Source: Seminavis robusta
Lineage: Eukaryota; Bacillariophyta; Bacillariophyceae; Naviculales; Naviculaceae
Direction of reading: 5' to 3'
Assembly (NCBI GenBank): GCA_903772945.1
Contig: CAICTM010001169.1
Coordinates: 1-35,205, forward strand
DNA: 35,205 bases
In this document: positions 1 to 9,955 of the stretch, piece by piece
How the letters are laid out: every line of letters starts with the position of its first letter
Position numbering within the stretch: position 1 is the stretch's first letter
Translations under genes and position numbers: made by a program
Notes under the pieces: model-generated
Seen by the model: the letters and a program-made list of their open reading frames with translations, nothing else
Databases searched by the model: none
Told to the model about the DNA's origin: nothing

Positions 1-793
1 TACTGCAGTATACCGTACCATTACCGTACATGTATGTACAGCTGTAGCACAACAGCACAACCGACCGTCGCTATCTCCGAATGCCGCAAACAAAATGGGA
101 AGACAGAAATTTTAAAAGGCCCCTTCATGCGTGGTATTTTTAAAGTCGCGTCGGAACGCTGAAAGGTCGGAAACGTCAGTTTCTTGAGATGGGTTAAAGG
201 ACATTTCCGTGCATTCAATTATTTAGATACAACTACATGTAGTAGACGGTTTGGGCAACACGGGCCAGCCTTCTTTTTTTCTTTTTTACAATAGTCTAGT
301 ACGAGTGCTGATGAGTATTGAATTATGTTCCAATTGTTCACTGCCACTGTCAGTTTCCAGGAAACTTTCCCAATTTTGTTTTTCCAGAGGCCAATTCCTT
401 CAATCCCGTTTCGTGACCTTTTGTGGAACTGAGTGGAGTCAGGGACTCGCTGAGGCGAGTCACTCGACTTCACTCGACTGAGTGACGTGACAGTCCTCAG
501 TCGAGCACTCGAGTCTCGAGTTGTCACTACTTTTCGTCGACGTCGCGACTAAATGGAGTAAACAGCTTAAACGGCTTATTTACAGTCCCACAACCGCCGA
601 TCAATCCCAGAACAGTGGATCCGCACAAAGATCTAACATCGCATTGGATGCCTTCTCCATGATAACGGCATATCCAACACCAAGATGATCACCTTGAAAG
701 GTGAAGGCGGAGCAAGCTTCCTTCTTGCAAAGGAGAAAAACTAGTTGACAGCAGATCTCGCTAGCTAGTATATCATAGCGGTATTGTAGTAAG
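1..793. other. Intergenic, no gene seen; CGAGT/ACTCG-rich palindromic cluster
   Basis: No open frame here resembles a known protein. Between about 428 and 520 the sequence is packed with short CGAGT and ACTCG words in both orientations (for example gcgagtcactcgac and actcgagtctcgagt), which can form several small hairpins. It lies about 280 bases upstream of the FG-GAP gene start. Whether it is regulatory or just low-complexity drift cannot be told from sequence. Confidence 0.5.
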
Positions 794-2266
794 ATGTTGG
801 CTCTACTTCGTGTTACATTCTTTGCTTCCGTCCTCTTGACATCATCTGCAGCCGCCGTGGTGGTCTATGACAGCGACAAACGCGGAGTGGTAGCCAGCGA
901 ACAATTTGCCAGAGCGATCGAAATTGTAGATCTACGAGACTTGACAACCGGAGTCCAATACAACGATGTCCTCGTAGGAGGTTCCAGTGGGCACATTGTC
1001 CTGTCGGAGCGAGATTCCATTGGTCAGAACATTTTGTTCCAGCCCAAGAGAATTCCTTTGTACCACCCTCGATCCGAAGCGGCTAGTTTGGCCGTCATGC
1101 AGGATACTAGTAGTAGCAATGACAAGGTGGATGTGGTGGCATCGCTCGATCGAAACGAGGATGATGTGGCAGCACTCGTCATGATTCGAGACATTAAAGG
1201 CAGCAACGCGACCAGCCCTGTACTAGAAACACTCATTGCCCGAGACGAATTCCGGGACAGCAATATCAACAACACCGATGCTCGCTTGATGTCTGTGACC
1301 AGCTCGGATGTCAAGGCGGTGGATCTGGATGACGACGGTGAAGTGGATCTGGTAGCTTGTATTGCGGGAAACCATACGTCTGGTTCGGAGGAAGGATTTC
1401 TTGTTGTGGGTAGACTAGACTTGGAATCATCCAAGTTTGTCTTTGAGACGATTTACGAGGGTCTTGGCGGGACAGCCTTTGTCGAGGTGGCCGATTTGGA
1501 TGGCGACGGAGACTTGGATTTGGTCGTCTCGGCGCCGGAGAGAAACCTGATCCTTCTCTTTTGGAACGACGGATCGGGAAGTTTCACGTCGACGGTTTTG
1601 GACGCTACCGCAAAAGCTGCCGGGAAGATGGCAGTAGGGGATGTGGATAACGATGGGAGGCTGGATATCGTGGTGGGAGGTGAGACCTTTCTAGTGGCAT
1701 ACTTCCAGGAGGTGGAACCCACTGCCGACAAGGTTTCAAAGCAGGCAGCATCCTTTGCAGAAGGAGTCACAATTTGGGACATCAAAGACGAATCTAGACG
1801 TTGCACATCTGGATGCGAGGTTAACAAGATTCTGATTGAGGATATTGATGGAGACGGCAGCCCTGATGTAGCCTTCACCATTGAGGGCGTATATGAACTC
1901 AACGTTTTGTTTCAAGGGAAAACTCCGAGGGAGAGTCTAGTGAATCTCGATAGCCCCTACGGATTCAGCCTGGGCGATCTGAATCTGGATGGTTTGGTGG
2001 ACATTGTGGGGTCTGCGGGAAACGATTACAAGGTTTTCTATTTCCTAGGTGAAGAAGTGGAAGCAACTGAACAGCCAACCTTCATGCCATCTTCTCCTCC
2101 GGCTCCACAGCAAGAAACAGCAGCGCCCGAGAAAACGGATTTGGAATCGAATGAACCATCAGGACAGCCAATTCAGCAGGATTCAACCTCCTTTGCTACT
2201 GCGACCCTCCATTCAGCGCTCGTCGTTTGGTGCATTGCTGCTTCGACAATGTTTGCGCTCAAGTAG
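794..2266 (+). CDS. Secreted FG-GAP/VCBS-repeat calcium-binding surface protein
   Basis: A single-exon 490-residue protein. Residues 1-21 form a clean signal peptide (MLALLRVTFFASVLLTSSAA). Five Asp-rich loops of the FG-GAP/VCBS type follow, starting near residues 177 (DLDDDGEVDL), 234 (DLDGDGDLDL), 283 (DVDNDGRLDI), 350 (DIDGDGSPDV) and 395 (DLNLDGLVDI). In known families (integrin alpha chains, bacterial VCBS proteins) such loops bind Ca2+ within blades of a beta-propeller. After the propeller there is a Pro/Ser/Glu-rich linker (about 425-465) and a short hydrophobic C-terminus ending at MFALK, which could be a GPI-attachment signal or a membrane anchor. The role is inferred: extracellular or cell-surface adhesion or recognition. 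The start is the first ATG of the frame and gives the signal peptide directly. No intron is needed. Confidence 0.85.
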   Translation: MLALLRVTFFASVLLTSSAAAVVVYDSDKRGVVASEQFARAIEIVDLRDLTTGVQYNDVLVGGSSGHIVLSERDSIGQNILFQPKRIPLYHPRSEAASLAVMQDTSSSNDKVDVVASLDRNEDDVAALVMIRDIKGSNATSPVLETLIARDEFRDSNINNTDARLMSVTSSDVKAVDLDDDGEVDLVACIAGNHTSGSEEGFLVVGRLDLESSKFVFETIYEGLGGTAFVEVADLDGDGDLDLVVSAPERNLILLFWNDGSGSFTSTVLDATAKAAGKMAVGDVDNDGRLDIVVGGETFLVAYFQEVEPTADKVSKQAASFAEGVTIWDIKDESRRCTSGCEVNKILIEDIDGDGSPDVAFTIEGVYELNVLFQGKTPRESLVNLDSPYGFSLGDLNLDGLVDIVGSAGNDYKVFYFLGEEVEATEQPTFMPSSPPAPQQETAAPEKTDLESNEPSGQPIQQDSTSFATATLHSALVVWCIAASTMFALK

Positions 2267-2761
2267 AAACTGCATCGAGATCGAATCGAATCTGAATCTT
2301 CGTTCCTACTTGCACATGTACGGTATCATACATGCTGAAGCCACCTTTTTAAAAAGCCTGCCCCTTTATCTAGCTACCGTAGCTACCGGTACCGTACTCG
2401 AGTAGCTACTACCGGCGGAAAGAACCCGTCAAGCATCAGGCTAAACACTCATGGGACCACAGCTCTATCATACTCTGACAGCATTGGAGCAGTCCACTCT
2501 GGCCCTGATCTGCTGGGCTATTCGAAGTCACGAAAGGGAATGAAAGATCTTCCCGCAGTTTCATCCGTGGATCCATTTCGAATTGATTTGTGGCTGTCAG
2601 CGACGTCTTCTAATGCCGCAAGATGGCTTGTTCCATCCAAGCACCCCTGCCGCCAATGAAGTAAAAGTAAGTGATGGCACTACTACAACATTGGAACAGG
2701 AAAAAGTGCAAACGTAGTATCATAGATAATTTGGAAACCTGATCAGAAGACTGCTAGTAGT
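2267..2761. other. Intergenic, no gene seen
   Basis: A 495-base gap between two genes on the same strand. Around 2370-2415 there is a run of overlapping GTAGCTACCG and GGTACCG words including CTACCGGTACCG, one of several such clusters in the window. No open frame of interest. Confidence 0.5.
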
Positions 2762-5591
2762 ATGACGGTCAATAATGGAGAAACCCAGCCCCTCAGAGGG
2801 GTAGCATCTGATGGAGCAATCGAATCCACCCCATGGTATAAGAAGATTTCCAAATCCAATTTGGTCATGGGTGCTGTGGTGGTTGCCGTTTTGCTGTTCT
2901 ACTTTTTGAGTGGTTCTCCCTCTCCTTCTGCTGCTAACCATGGCGGCAAGATACCCATTGAAGAACCTCCCTTACCACCTGTCCCCCCCGAAGCCTACGA
3001 TGGCATCATGTACCGTCCCTTTTGCATCCATCATGCCGATGACTCGGGTAGGACTGTCCGACTCGTCCAGACCAGCATGCAAAATCCCAGTCAACAGTGG
3101 TCCTCTCTACCCTGCTACCATGAATCCCAACGATCGAAAATTTGGAATTCCCAACCACAAGACGAAACGGATACCTTTGGAGCTCCCGATGCCAAGTTGG
3201 ATGTAAAGTTAGACACACATGCCTTTCCCCAACGCGAAACACCCATTTTGGGATTTGGAGGAGCCTTTACCGAAGCGGCGGCACTCAATTTTCATTCCTT
3301 GGACAAGACAGGACAAGAGGCCGTCTTGGAATTGCTCTTTGGCGAATCGGGGTTGGGATATGCCCAAGGTCGCGTTCACATGAATTCTTGCGATTTCTCC
3401 ATTAAGTCCTACAGTTTTGATGATGTCGAAGACGACTTTACTCTCAAACATTTTGATACCGCTGTCGAACATGACGTCGAAAGTGGCATGATCGATTTGG
3501 CGCTGCGGGCCACTTCCAAACTCAAGGCGTGGTCATCCGACGATGGAATGGATGGAGTATTGCGCTTGTATGCGTCGCCGTGGTCCCCTCCGGCTTGGAT
3601 GAAACAACCCACCTGGCAGGATCATCCCGGTGCCACCCATGCGGATGATATGCTGGGGAGTGCTCAACCCACGTGTATTAAGGACGGCACCGGACCGGAT
3701 TCTCCTTATGCCAAGGCATGGGCTCTCTACTTTTCCAAATTCTTGACAGCTTGTAAGTTGTTTTTAGTGTTGAAGTGCCTTGCTTGATTTTTCTTTGCAC
3801 TTTGGAGATTCCTTACTTTGTTGCTTGTTCATTGATTTATCTTGTTGACATTCCCGATTTCGTGAAAGACGAAAATTTGGGCCTTCCCTTCTTTGGAGTA
3901 ACTCCCCAAAATGAACCTGAGTTCCCAGCACCCTGGGAAGCGTGCTCTCATACACCACTCACAGAATCGGAATTCATTGGCTATCATCTCGGTCCACAAT
4001 TGAAAAAGGATCATCCCGACGTGAAAATTCTAGGATTCGATCACAACAAGGATCACATTGTCGCCTGGGTCGATGAATTGCTCGGTGACACTAGTGGCGA
4101 TTACGTCTCGGGAACGGCCTATCACTGGTACGCCGGTGGAAACAACCGAATTCTCGATGGTGCCCTCGGAGCGCCCAACATGCATCGCCTCCAGGAACAT
4201 ATCAACGGTGATCCCAAACACTTTCTCATCAATATCGAATCCTGTCATTGTCCGTACACGGGCTATGGTGGTGGAGACATTGACGTGTACTGGGCACGAG
4301 CCGAACGGTATGCGCATACCATCTTGTCCGATTTGGCAGCGGGAAGTAATGGGTGGATGGAATGGAACTTTATGTGAGTGCAACTCAAAAAGAAAAAGTT
4401 TCAGTTTTTGCATGGATGCTCGCTCACTGTTTTTCTTGTTCTGATGTAACTGACTTGCAAACAGCCTCGACTCGCAAGGTGGTCCCAATCATCTGGGCAA
4501 TCTTTGTGATACGTCCTTGCTGGCAGTGCCACATCGTGCCAAGAATGCACCGGAAGACTTTCCTCCTCTCATGGAATGGGAACATACCAATGCTTCTGCC
4601 AGATTTGGTGCGAACGTTGGCGATGGTCGCACTCTTCCAGAGCTCAATGCTCTGGGCTTTCCTGCCAAATATCTGGAGTTGGGTGTGGTGGTCCAGGTAG
4701 GTTTCCCAGGATTGTTTTGTGTTTGAATCTCTCTGGTGGCCAGTTTGCGTTTTTTGTTTGGTTTGGTATTAACCCCACTGTTCCTTGATGCTTTAATTAT
4801 TTAAGCCAATTTACTTCTATATGGGCCACATCTCTCGGTACATTCGACCGGGTTCTCGTGCCGTGATGGGGTTGGTCGATCAAGCCGACTCGGACGATGG
4901 TACTTTGACATTCCGACCCAAGGGACAAACCGTGGCTGGAGGTGGCATCAATGACCTTGCTCAGCCAGATGTCGAGATTACGGTTTGGCCTTGTGAAGGA
5001 TCCACGCGACAATCCTTCCGTTGGGATGCTGTGTCCAAGCAGCTGCAGGTGTATGGGCATGATTGGTTGGGTGCACCCACAACCTCCTGTGTCAGTAATT
5101 ATCCGCACGAGTCTCTGATGGGGCTTGTTTTGGTGCAGTGCGACAAAAAGCATGGAGCTGCTACGTTGGACGTGGTAAAATACGACAACTACACCAACTT
5201 TGTTGTCACCAACGGCAAAGAAAAGAATGACTGTTTCACGATTGCGGCGTTGGGGAACCAAGGAGGTGCCTATGGCCCCCGTGGTGGAGCCCAAATCTCA
5301 CTTGGCAGTTGTACCAGTGATGCAGCCAAGTTTGACTATGACGAAGAAACAAGTGAAATTAGATCCTCGTTCTACGCGGATGAGACTGGTTCCAACGAGG
5401 TCTGCGTGACAACGGGCTGGCCCTTCTTGCAGATGGGGGCTTTTGATACTCCCAATGGTGAAGCCCAGAAGACTGTCGTGATCCTGAACGAGGCCAGGTC
5501 TGAGGCCAATTATGCCGTGAAGGACGACGGCAAACTCCTGGTGACTGGATCCATCGGTCCGCGTACCATTCAAACCCTACTGATAGACTGA
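2762..5591 (+). CDS. GH30 glucosylceramidase-like glycoside hydrolase, N-terminal membrane anchor
   Basis: Four exons, 2762-3752, 3869-4373, 4465-4696 and 4806-5591, joined by GT-AG introns, give 837 residues. Splice choices are set by the family: joins read FLTA-Y-ENLG, WNF-I-LDSQGGPNH and VVQ-PIYFYMGH. GH30 enzymes (for example lysosomal glucocerebrosidase) hydrolyse beta-glycosidic bonds with two glutamates; here the acid/base is E346 in TPQNEPE and the nucleophile E454 in NIESCHCP. Other family marks are LGFGGAFTEAAA, ASPWSPPAWMK and DWN-like EWN. Residues about 35-52 (NLVMGAVVVAVLLFYFL) are a membrane segment without a cleavage site, so the enzyme is probably a type II membrane protein with a lumenal or extracellular catalytic domain. 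The C-terminal beta domain is interrupted by roughly 180 residues (about 620-800) rich in Cys and QxF/W motifs, resembling a ricin-type lectin fold, before the final strands (VVILNEA, GPRTIQTLLI). Substrate is not determinable from sequence. Confidence 0.9.
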
Positions 5592-5929
5592 TAGACTATT
5601 CTAGTGATCTTATACTTTTGACATTCTGAGCTGCCAATAGAGCGCACTCTTTTCTGAGGAACCGAGCTTTGACAGTAGTGACTAGAAGATGGGGCAACCC
5701 TTGTAAGCTTCTTGACTCTTGACTTCTGTGCTTTTGCAATGTCTCTGAGAACGGTCACAATTGCTGTGCAAAGGAGATTCTGCGTAGAGAAAGCTTGCCG
5801 CTGTGGTTTTTGAAGCTTTCCTCCTTCGTTGTTCTTGCGTACCATATGCGTGTACGTTGGTGGTTCTCGGTGATTTCTATTTCTATTCTACCTGTGTGTA
5901 TGGGCCTTATTCGTATGCAACCCTGCAGT
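5592..5929. other. Intergenic between converging genes, nothing seen
   Basis: A 338-base gap between the 3' ends of the GH30 gene (+) and the PAQR gene (-). It presumably holds both 3' untranslated regions. No structure stood out. Confidence 0.5.
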
Positions 5930-6715
5930 TCATTGAATAACCAACCAAGACAGATCATCAAACAGACCCGACCGCACCACGGATTCAGCGATCGTGCTTC
6001 CTGCAATCCTGATTTCATCAGCGTGGGAAGACATCAAAGCTTCAGCGACTGCGCTTCCTGCTGCGCTGCAGATTTCATCCGTGTAGGAACTCAATGTAAA
6101 GATCCCTCTAGCATTGAATCCAATTGCAATGGTGACCAACAAATGGAACCATTCATGGTATCCCCAGAAGGGATGGTGCCCCCCTGCTTGGCTTGCATAA
6201 AGCGAAAATCCCAATGCATAAAGAACAGCGCTTCCTGCCACCCAGTAGAAGACCTCAGAGTCTTCCACATGCACTCCATAGAACCATAGGTTGGAGGCAA
6301 CAGGAAATATGAAACTGGCAAAGGTGATTGGACCAAGGCCACAAAGGATTCCAATGAATGCCAATGCCCCAGGGATTGCCACTGTTACCAACGAGTACTG
6401 GAAGTCAGGCTTGCAAGCCTCACTCTCCAGTAGCTGGGGTGTCATGAAGGAAGTAACACAGAGAGCCAGTATACAAGACTTGTCCATTCGAGTCATGGCT
6501 TCTTCCAAGGTCTTGGATTGATAAGGGACCAAATGTATCAAGCTCGAGAACACAAACAAGCAGCAGATGGCAATGATGACAGGTATAGCAGTTGTGGGGA
6601 TGTCATCCCAGTATCTGTAGACAGCTGGGAGAGTTGTCAGAGCCCCCATTCCATGCAGCCACCCTCGACAGAGAGGTCTTGGAGATCCATCAGCATACTC
6701 CTTGTGGAATGGCAT
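5930..6715 (-). CDS. PAQR / hemolysin III-related seven-TM protein
   Basis: A 261-residue protein with about seven hydrophobic segments. It carries the metal-site pattern of the HlyIII/AdipoR (PAQR, CREST) superfamily: S57-x3-H61 in SSLIHLVP, D78 in TRMDKSCI, and H187-x3-H191 in GYHEWFHLL. These residues bind zinc in adiponectin receptors. N-terminal RGWLHGMGA also matches the GWLH motif seen before the first helix in HlyIII proteins. In this family, members act as lipid-modifying (ceramidase-like) or receptor proteins in membranes; which applies here is unknown. The ATG used is the first of the frame. The C-terminal tail after the last helix contains an approximate 18-residue duplication (about 210-227 and 230-246, SYTDEICSAAGSAVAEAL against SHADEIRIAGSTIAESV). 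The distance to the GH30 gene (a putative ceramide-releasing enzyme) is short, but the two converge and shared regulation is not shown. Confidence 0.8.
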   Translation of the reverse strand: MPFHKEYADGSPRPLCRGWLHGMGALTTLPAVYRYWDDIPTTAIPVIIAICCLFVFSSLIHLVPYQSKTLEEAMTRMDKSCILALCVTSFMTPQLLESEACKPDFQYSLVTVAIPGALAFIGILCGLGPITFASFIFPVASNLWFYGVHVEDSEVFYWVAGSAVLYALGFSLYASQAGGHHPFWGYHEWFHLLVTIAIGFNARGIFTLSSYTDEICSAAGSAVAEALMSSHADEIRIAGSTIAESVVRSGLFDDLSWLVIQ

Positions 6716-8370
6716 GGTTGTTGTGGTTGTTGCTTGCTTGAAATACCGGTAGCGCCTCGTTTTGTGACAGAATCGGAACTCGTTTTCAACTTACTTTTTC
6801 TCGTTGGCCTTTTTGTTGGCGTTGCATGGTTGCATGATTCTTACTGGTTCCGGGTGTTGTAAACGGCTTGGGGTATGGGGCAAACTCCCGAGTCTATGAT
6901 GTGTCCCCTTGTACGGTATTAATGTACTGAGTTTGTGCTTTATCCGACGTTTCTCCATACCCCTGATGAGAAGTCATGCAGGATTGTCAGTTTCGGCCGT
7001 CGTGTTTCAGGTCGCTGGGCCACTTCGATAATTACTGCACACATCGCAGCCACTGGTAAGAATTCCAATACAAAATGACATGCAGTCGAGTCAAGGGACG
7101 GGACGACGGGATGGGTAACTCCTGGTCAACTCCTAGCCAAATGAGAGAGGCATTGCGGCTGCCCAGTCCGCTAGCTAGCTACAAGCTCTGTGGCTACTCT
7201 AGGGACTCTACTCTAGTATAGTAGTAGAAGCTACTCAGTACTAGAGTAGGCACCAGCGCTGGCTGCTGTGCTTGAGGAGTGAGAGATCAGCTTCATCCCT
7301 ACTAGGTGCAAGCTATGCACTCTGAAGTAGCTTTCCGTGAATGCAACAACATGTCGATACTTGAATGGTTCAATCTGACGCACTCCTCCAAACCTCTATC
7401 TCGTCAATCATTGAGCAGAGCAGCTTCACTAAGGAGCTTTTGTTGCGGTCCCGCGATCCGCGTTCAAGCAGCCAGTTGAACAGAGACAGGTCTGCTCGAG
7501 ACCTGACTGACAGCGCCACAGACCGGGCTATGTTTCCTGAAATCCAAAACTAACCGGTACAGGAACACCCAAAGATGCGGCTTCACCACTTCCTCCAACA
7601 CAAGTACAGGAGTGGAATTCTTTAGTGGTGCAGGTATCGCTCGGTACCAGTAGAATCCGATGCAAGTGACTCTCTCGTGCTGAATAGTAGAAGCTGGCTG
7701 GGGGGCTAGGTGATTGATAAATACAACCAAAACGATCTCCTATATGTGGCATCTGGGTGCACTAGACTGACGTGCAACTGGACGGCAGTATGCCCCGATT
7801 GATTAGTAGAACCCACCACAAACTCTCTGGCTAACTAGTTCTCAGCCAGGCTGTCTTGGTGTCCTACTGGCGGCGAGCAACAGAAGCCGCCCGATCCATC
7901 GTACAGGGCCATTTCAGGAGCTGCTTTGCTTGTGAAGCAAACTATTTTAATTAAGCCAAGACCACCCCTTGCCGGTTCTTCCGTTTCACTTCTACTCTAT
8001 TTGGGTAGTACGTGGAATGAGGTAATGCCATTTTCTAACATCACCTCCAAACAGATCAAAGTGGCGCATCTAGGCGGTCTAGCTATGCGGGTTTCTGTTG
8101 CACCACCATCTCGCTGTATGCGAAAAACTGATGTGGTAGTTTTAAACTCAGCCTTTCTATTACAAGCAAACGTTCATGCTGGGATGACGACGGGTGATTT
8201 TAGAGTCATAACTTTCTCAAATTCCAGAAAAGCAGCTCAAACAAAGAGGGTTGTCACCAACTGCCCGTTCGGGGGGCCGCCCAACAGGCGGATGCCTACA
8301 GTCCATTATAATTATCCGTCAACGGCATATACCATTTCATCAGAACCACCTCTCAGTTGGACCGTGCTTC
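6716..8370. other. Long intergenic region, no gene seen
   Basis: About 1.65 kb without a convincing coding region. Open frames here are short and compositionally random. Around 7165-7250 the sequence is CTAG-rich (ctagctagctac, ctctactctagtatagtagtag). Single ACCGGTA words occur at about 6744 and 7553. I saw no tRNA cloverleaf, but I cannot run a covariance scan. Confidence 0.4.
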
Positions 8371-8811
8371 CTATGCGGAAAAGATCATCTTGGTCCACTC
8401 GGCATAATCCACATAACCCTTAGAATCCACTGGCAAGGCCTTCATCAGCTTTTCTGCTTCTTCTTCATTGAATTTTTCGCCCATATTGCAGTAGACTGCC
8501 TTCATTTCGGTGGCCAGGATCTTTCCTTCGCCTTGATTGTCAAAGATCTTGAAGGACTCGAGCACTTGTTCAGCGGTTCCATTGACAATTCCATGTCCAT
8601 CCATGACGGTAAGAATGGCATCGACACCCACAGGGCCTCCTTTGGGGGACACCTTCTTGACCATTTCCTCGACTTGGGGTTCCGAAGGATTCAGTCCAAG
8701 TGCTCGCACAACATCTGCAATCTCCCTGGCTTCGATCTTTCCATCTTCATCCTTATCAAAGAGCTTGAAGCACTCTTCGTATTCTTCCTTTTGCTCGTCT
8801 GAAAGGCCCAT
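8371..8811 (-). CDS. Calmodulin-like EF-hand protein with one canonical loop
   Basis: A 146-residue single-exon protein, the length of calmodulin. The start MGLSDEQKEEYEECFKLFD aligns with the calmodulin N-terminus. Four EF-hand positions can be placed. Loop 1 (residues 19-30, DKDEDGKIEARE) has all the expected Ca2+ ligands. Loop 2 (around 54-66, SPKGGPVGVD) is destroyed. Loop 3 (91-102, DNQGEGKILATE) keeps D1 and E12 but has Q at position 3. Loop 4 (around 127-138, PVDSKGYVDYAE) lacks the first Asp. This pattern of one good and three poor loops is common in myosin essential light chains and divergent calmodulin-like proteins, so it may be a partner of an IQ-motif protein and not a Ca2+ sensor. 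That is inference. Stop TAG at 8371-8373. The gene's 5' side abuts the broken multi-TM copy by under 200 bases. Confidence 0.85.
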   Translation of the reverse strand: MGLSDEQKEEYEECFKLFDKDEDGKIEAREIADVVRALGLNPSEPQVEEMVKKVSPKGGPVGVDAILTVMDGHGIVNGTAEQVLESFKIFDNQGEGKILATEMKAVYCNMGEKFNEEEAEKLMKALPVDSKGYVDYAEWTKMIFSA

Positions 8812-8996
8812 GTTGATTGTTGTACTGTATTGACTGGTGGTAGCGTTCTTGTTGTTGGGATGTTGTTAGCTACGTTGAGATGTTTCTTTCGAGGCTCGAT
8901 TGCGATCTTTCGAGGCTGAGAATGAAGGCGGTCATCTCAAGAAGGGCTTGGGTCATCTTTGAGTATCTTCGCGCCGGGCCGACCATTGCCGGAGAG

Positions 8997-9955
8997 TTAA
9001 GGATTTGTCAAATTACTCCCGCAGTAGTAAGCCAGCATTGGGTTGTCCAATATTTGCTCTAGTCCCACAAACTCAACAAGATACAGTTGCTCCAAACCAA
9101 AAAGGATTAGGGGGAGCGTGTACCGGTATGACACGAGTGTAATGATAGAGTTTGTCAAAGGATCATCATACCAAATGCCTGACTTTTGTCTTTCAGATTC
9201 GCTATCACCCCCTGAAATGAAGGAGGTTGTAGTTTGCCAGATTGCAAGGACAGTGTTAAGTGCAGTGAAAGCCACAAAGGCAGTGCTGTCCATTGAAAGC
9301 AATGCATCATGACCTTGTGCAAACTCTGTAAGGGATGCCATAAGCAACCAGAGATTTTGGACTGGTACAGGCCAGATCATTGCATTTCGAGATGCTTCTC
9401 GTTTGTTCTTCCAGTCAAGCCGTGGGAGGCCCATGAAGGCAACAAGTACATGTAGAGTACCAACACCTAGAATTTCTTCTTGTGAGGTGGGAACTGCAAA
9501 TCCATGGGTGATGACATTGAAATAGTGCTGTGCTCCAAAGAAAATGGAGCGGAGCCCAAACCAAAAGCACTGTGCAGGCGTTGTTGCAGGCTTGCAGTTC
9601 CTGCTCTACTAAGCTGCTTAACTCGCTTGTGTGGGATGGTTTGCATTGGTTGCATTGGCAGGGATTGCTGCGGTTCAAGATCATTGATGCTCTCTCCATG
9701 TTCCATGAGATCTGATAATGCTGCACTGGAGTGTGGCATTGTTGGAGCAGCATTGTCGAAATCGAAATCTTGATTGATTCTGTCACTGTCTGATTTTGTT
9801 GAGGCGATGATATGATCACCATCATGGATCCATGATGCAAAGAGCGAAGGATTGTGCCGGGAATGGTACAACTGGTGCTTGGTACTTTGCAAAGTCCTGT
9901 GATTAGCCAACCCACTGACCAAAGTGCACAAATGAATTGAAAGAATCAGTTTCAT
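8997..9955 (-). pseudogene. Broken copy of a multi-TM secretory-pathway family (copy 1 of 3)
   Basis: The minus strand begins with a signal peptide, MKLILSIHLCTLVSGLANH, shared with genes at 30227 and 32674. It continues through the family block HKRVKQLSRAGTASLQQRLH and then loses frame near 9538-9550. Compared with the two paralogs about five extra bases lie there (GCTCCATTTTCTTT in place of a nine-base stretch), and the rest of the protein (QHYFNVITHGF, then MGLPRLDWKN) continues in another frame to a stop at 8997. Further damage includes a six-base in-frame addition near 9121-9132, making TACCGGTAC where the paralogs lack it, and loss of similarity after about 9040, so that the last two membrane segments are missing. 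The function of the family is unknown. Alternatively a sequencing error causes the frameshift, but the missing end argues for a pseudogene. Confidence 0.75.
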
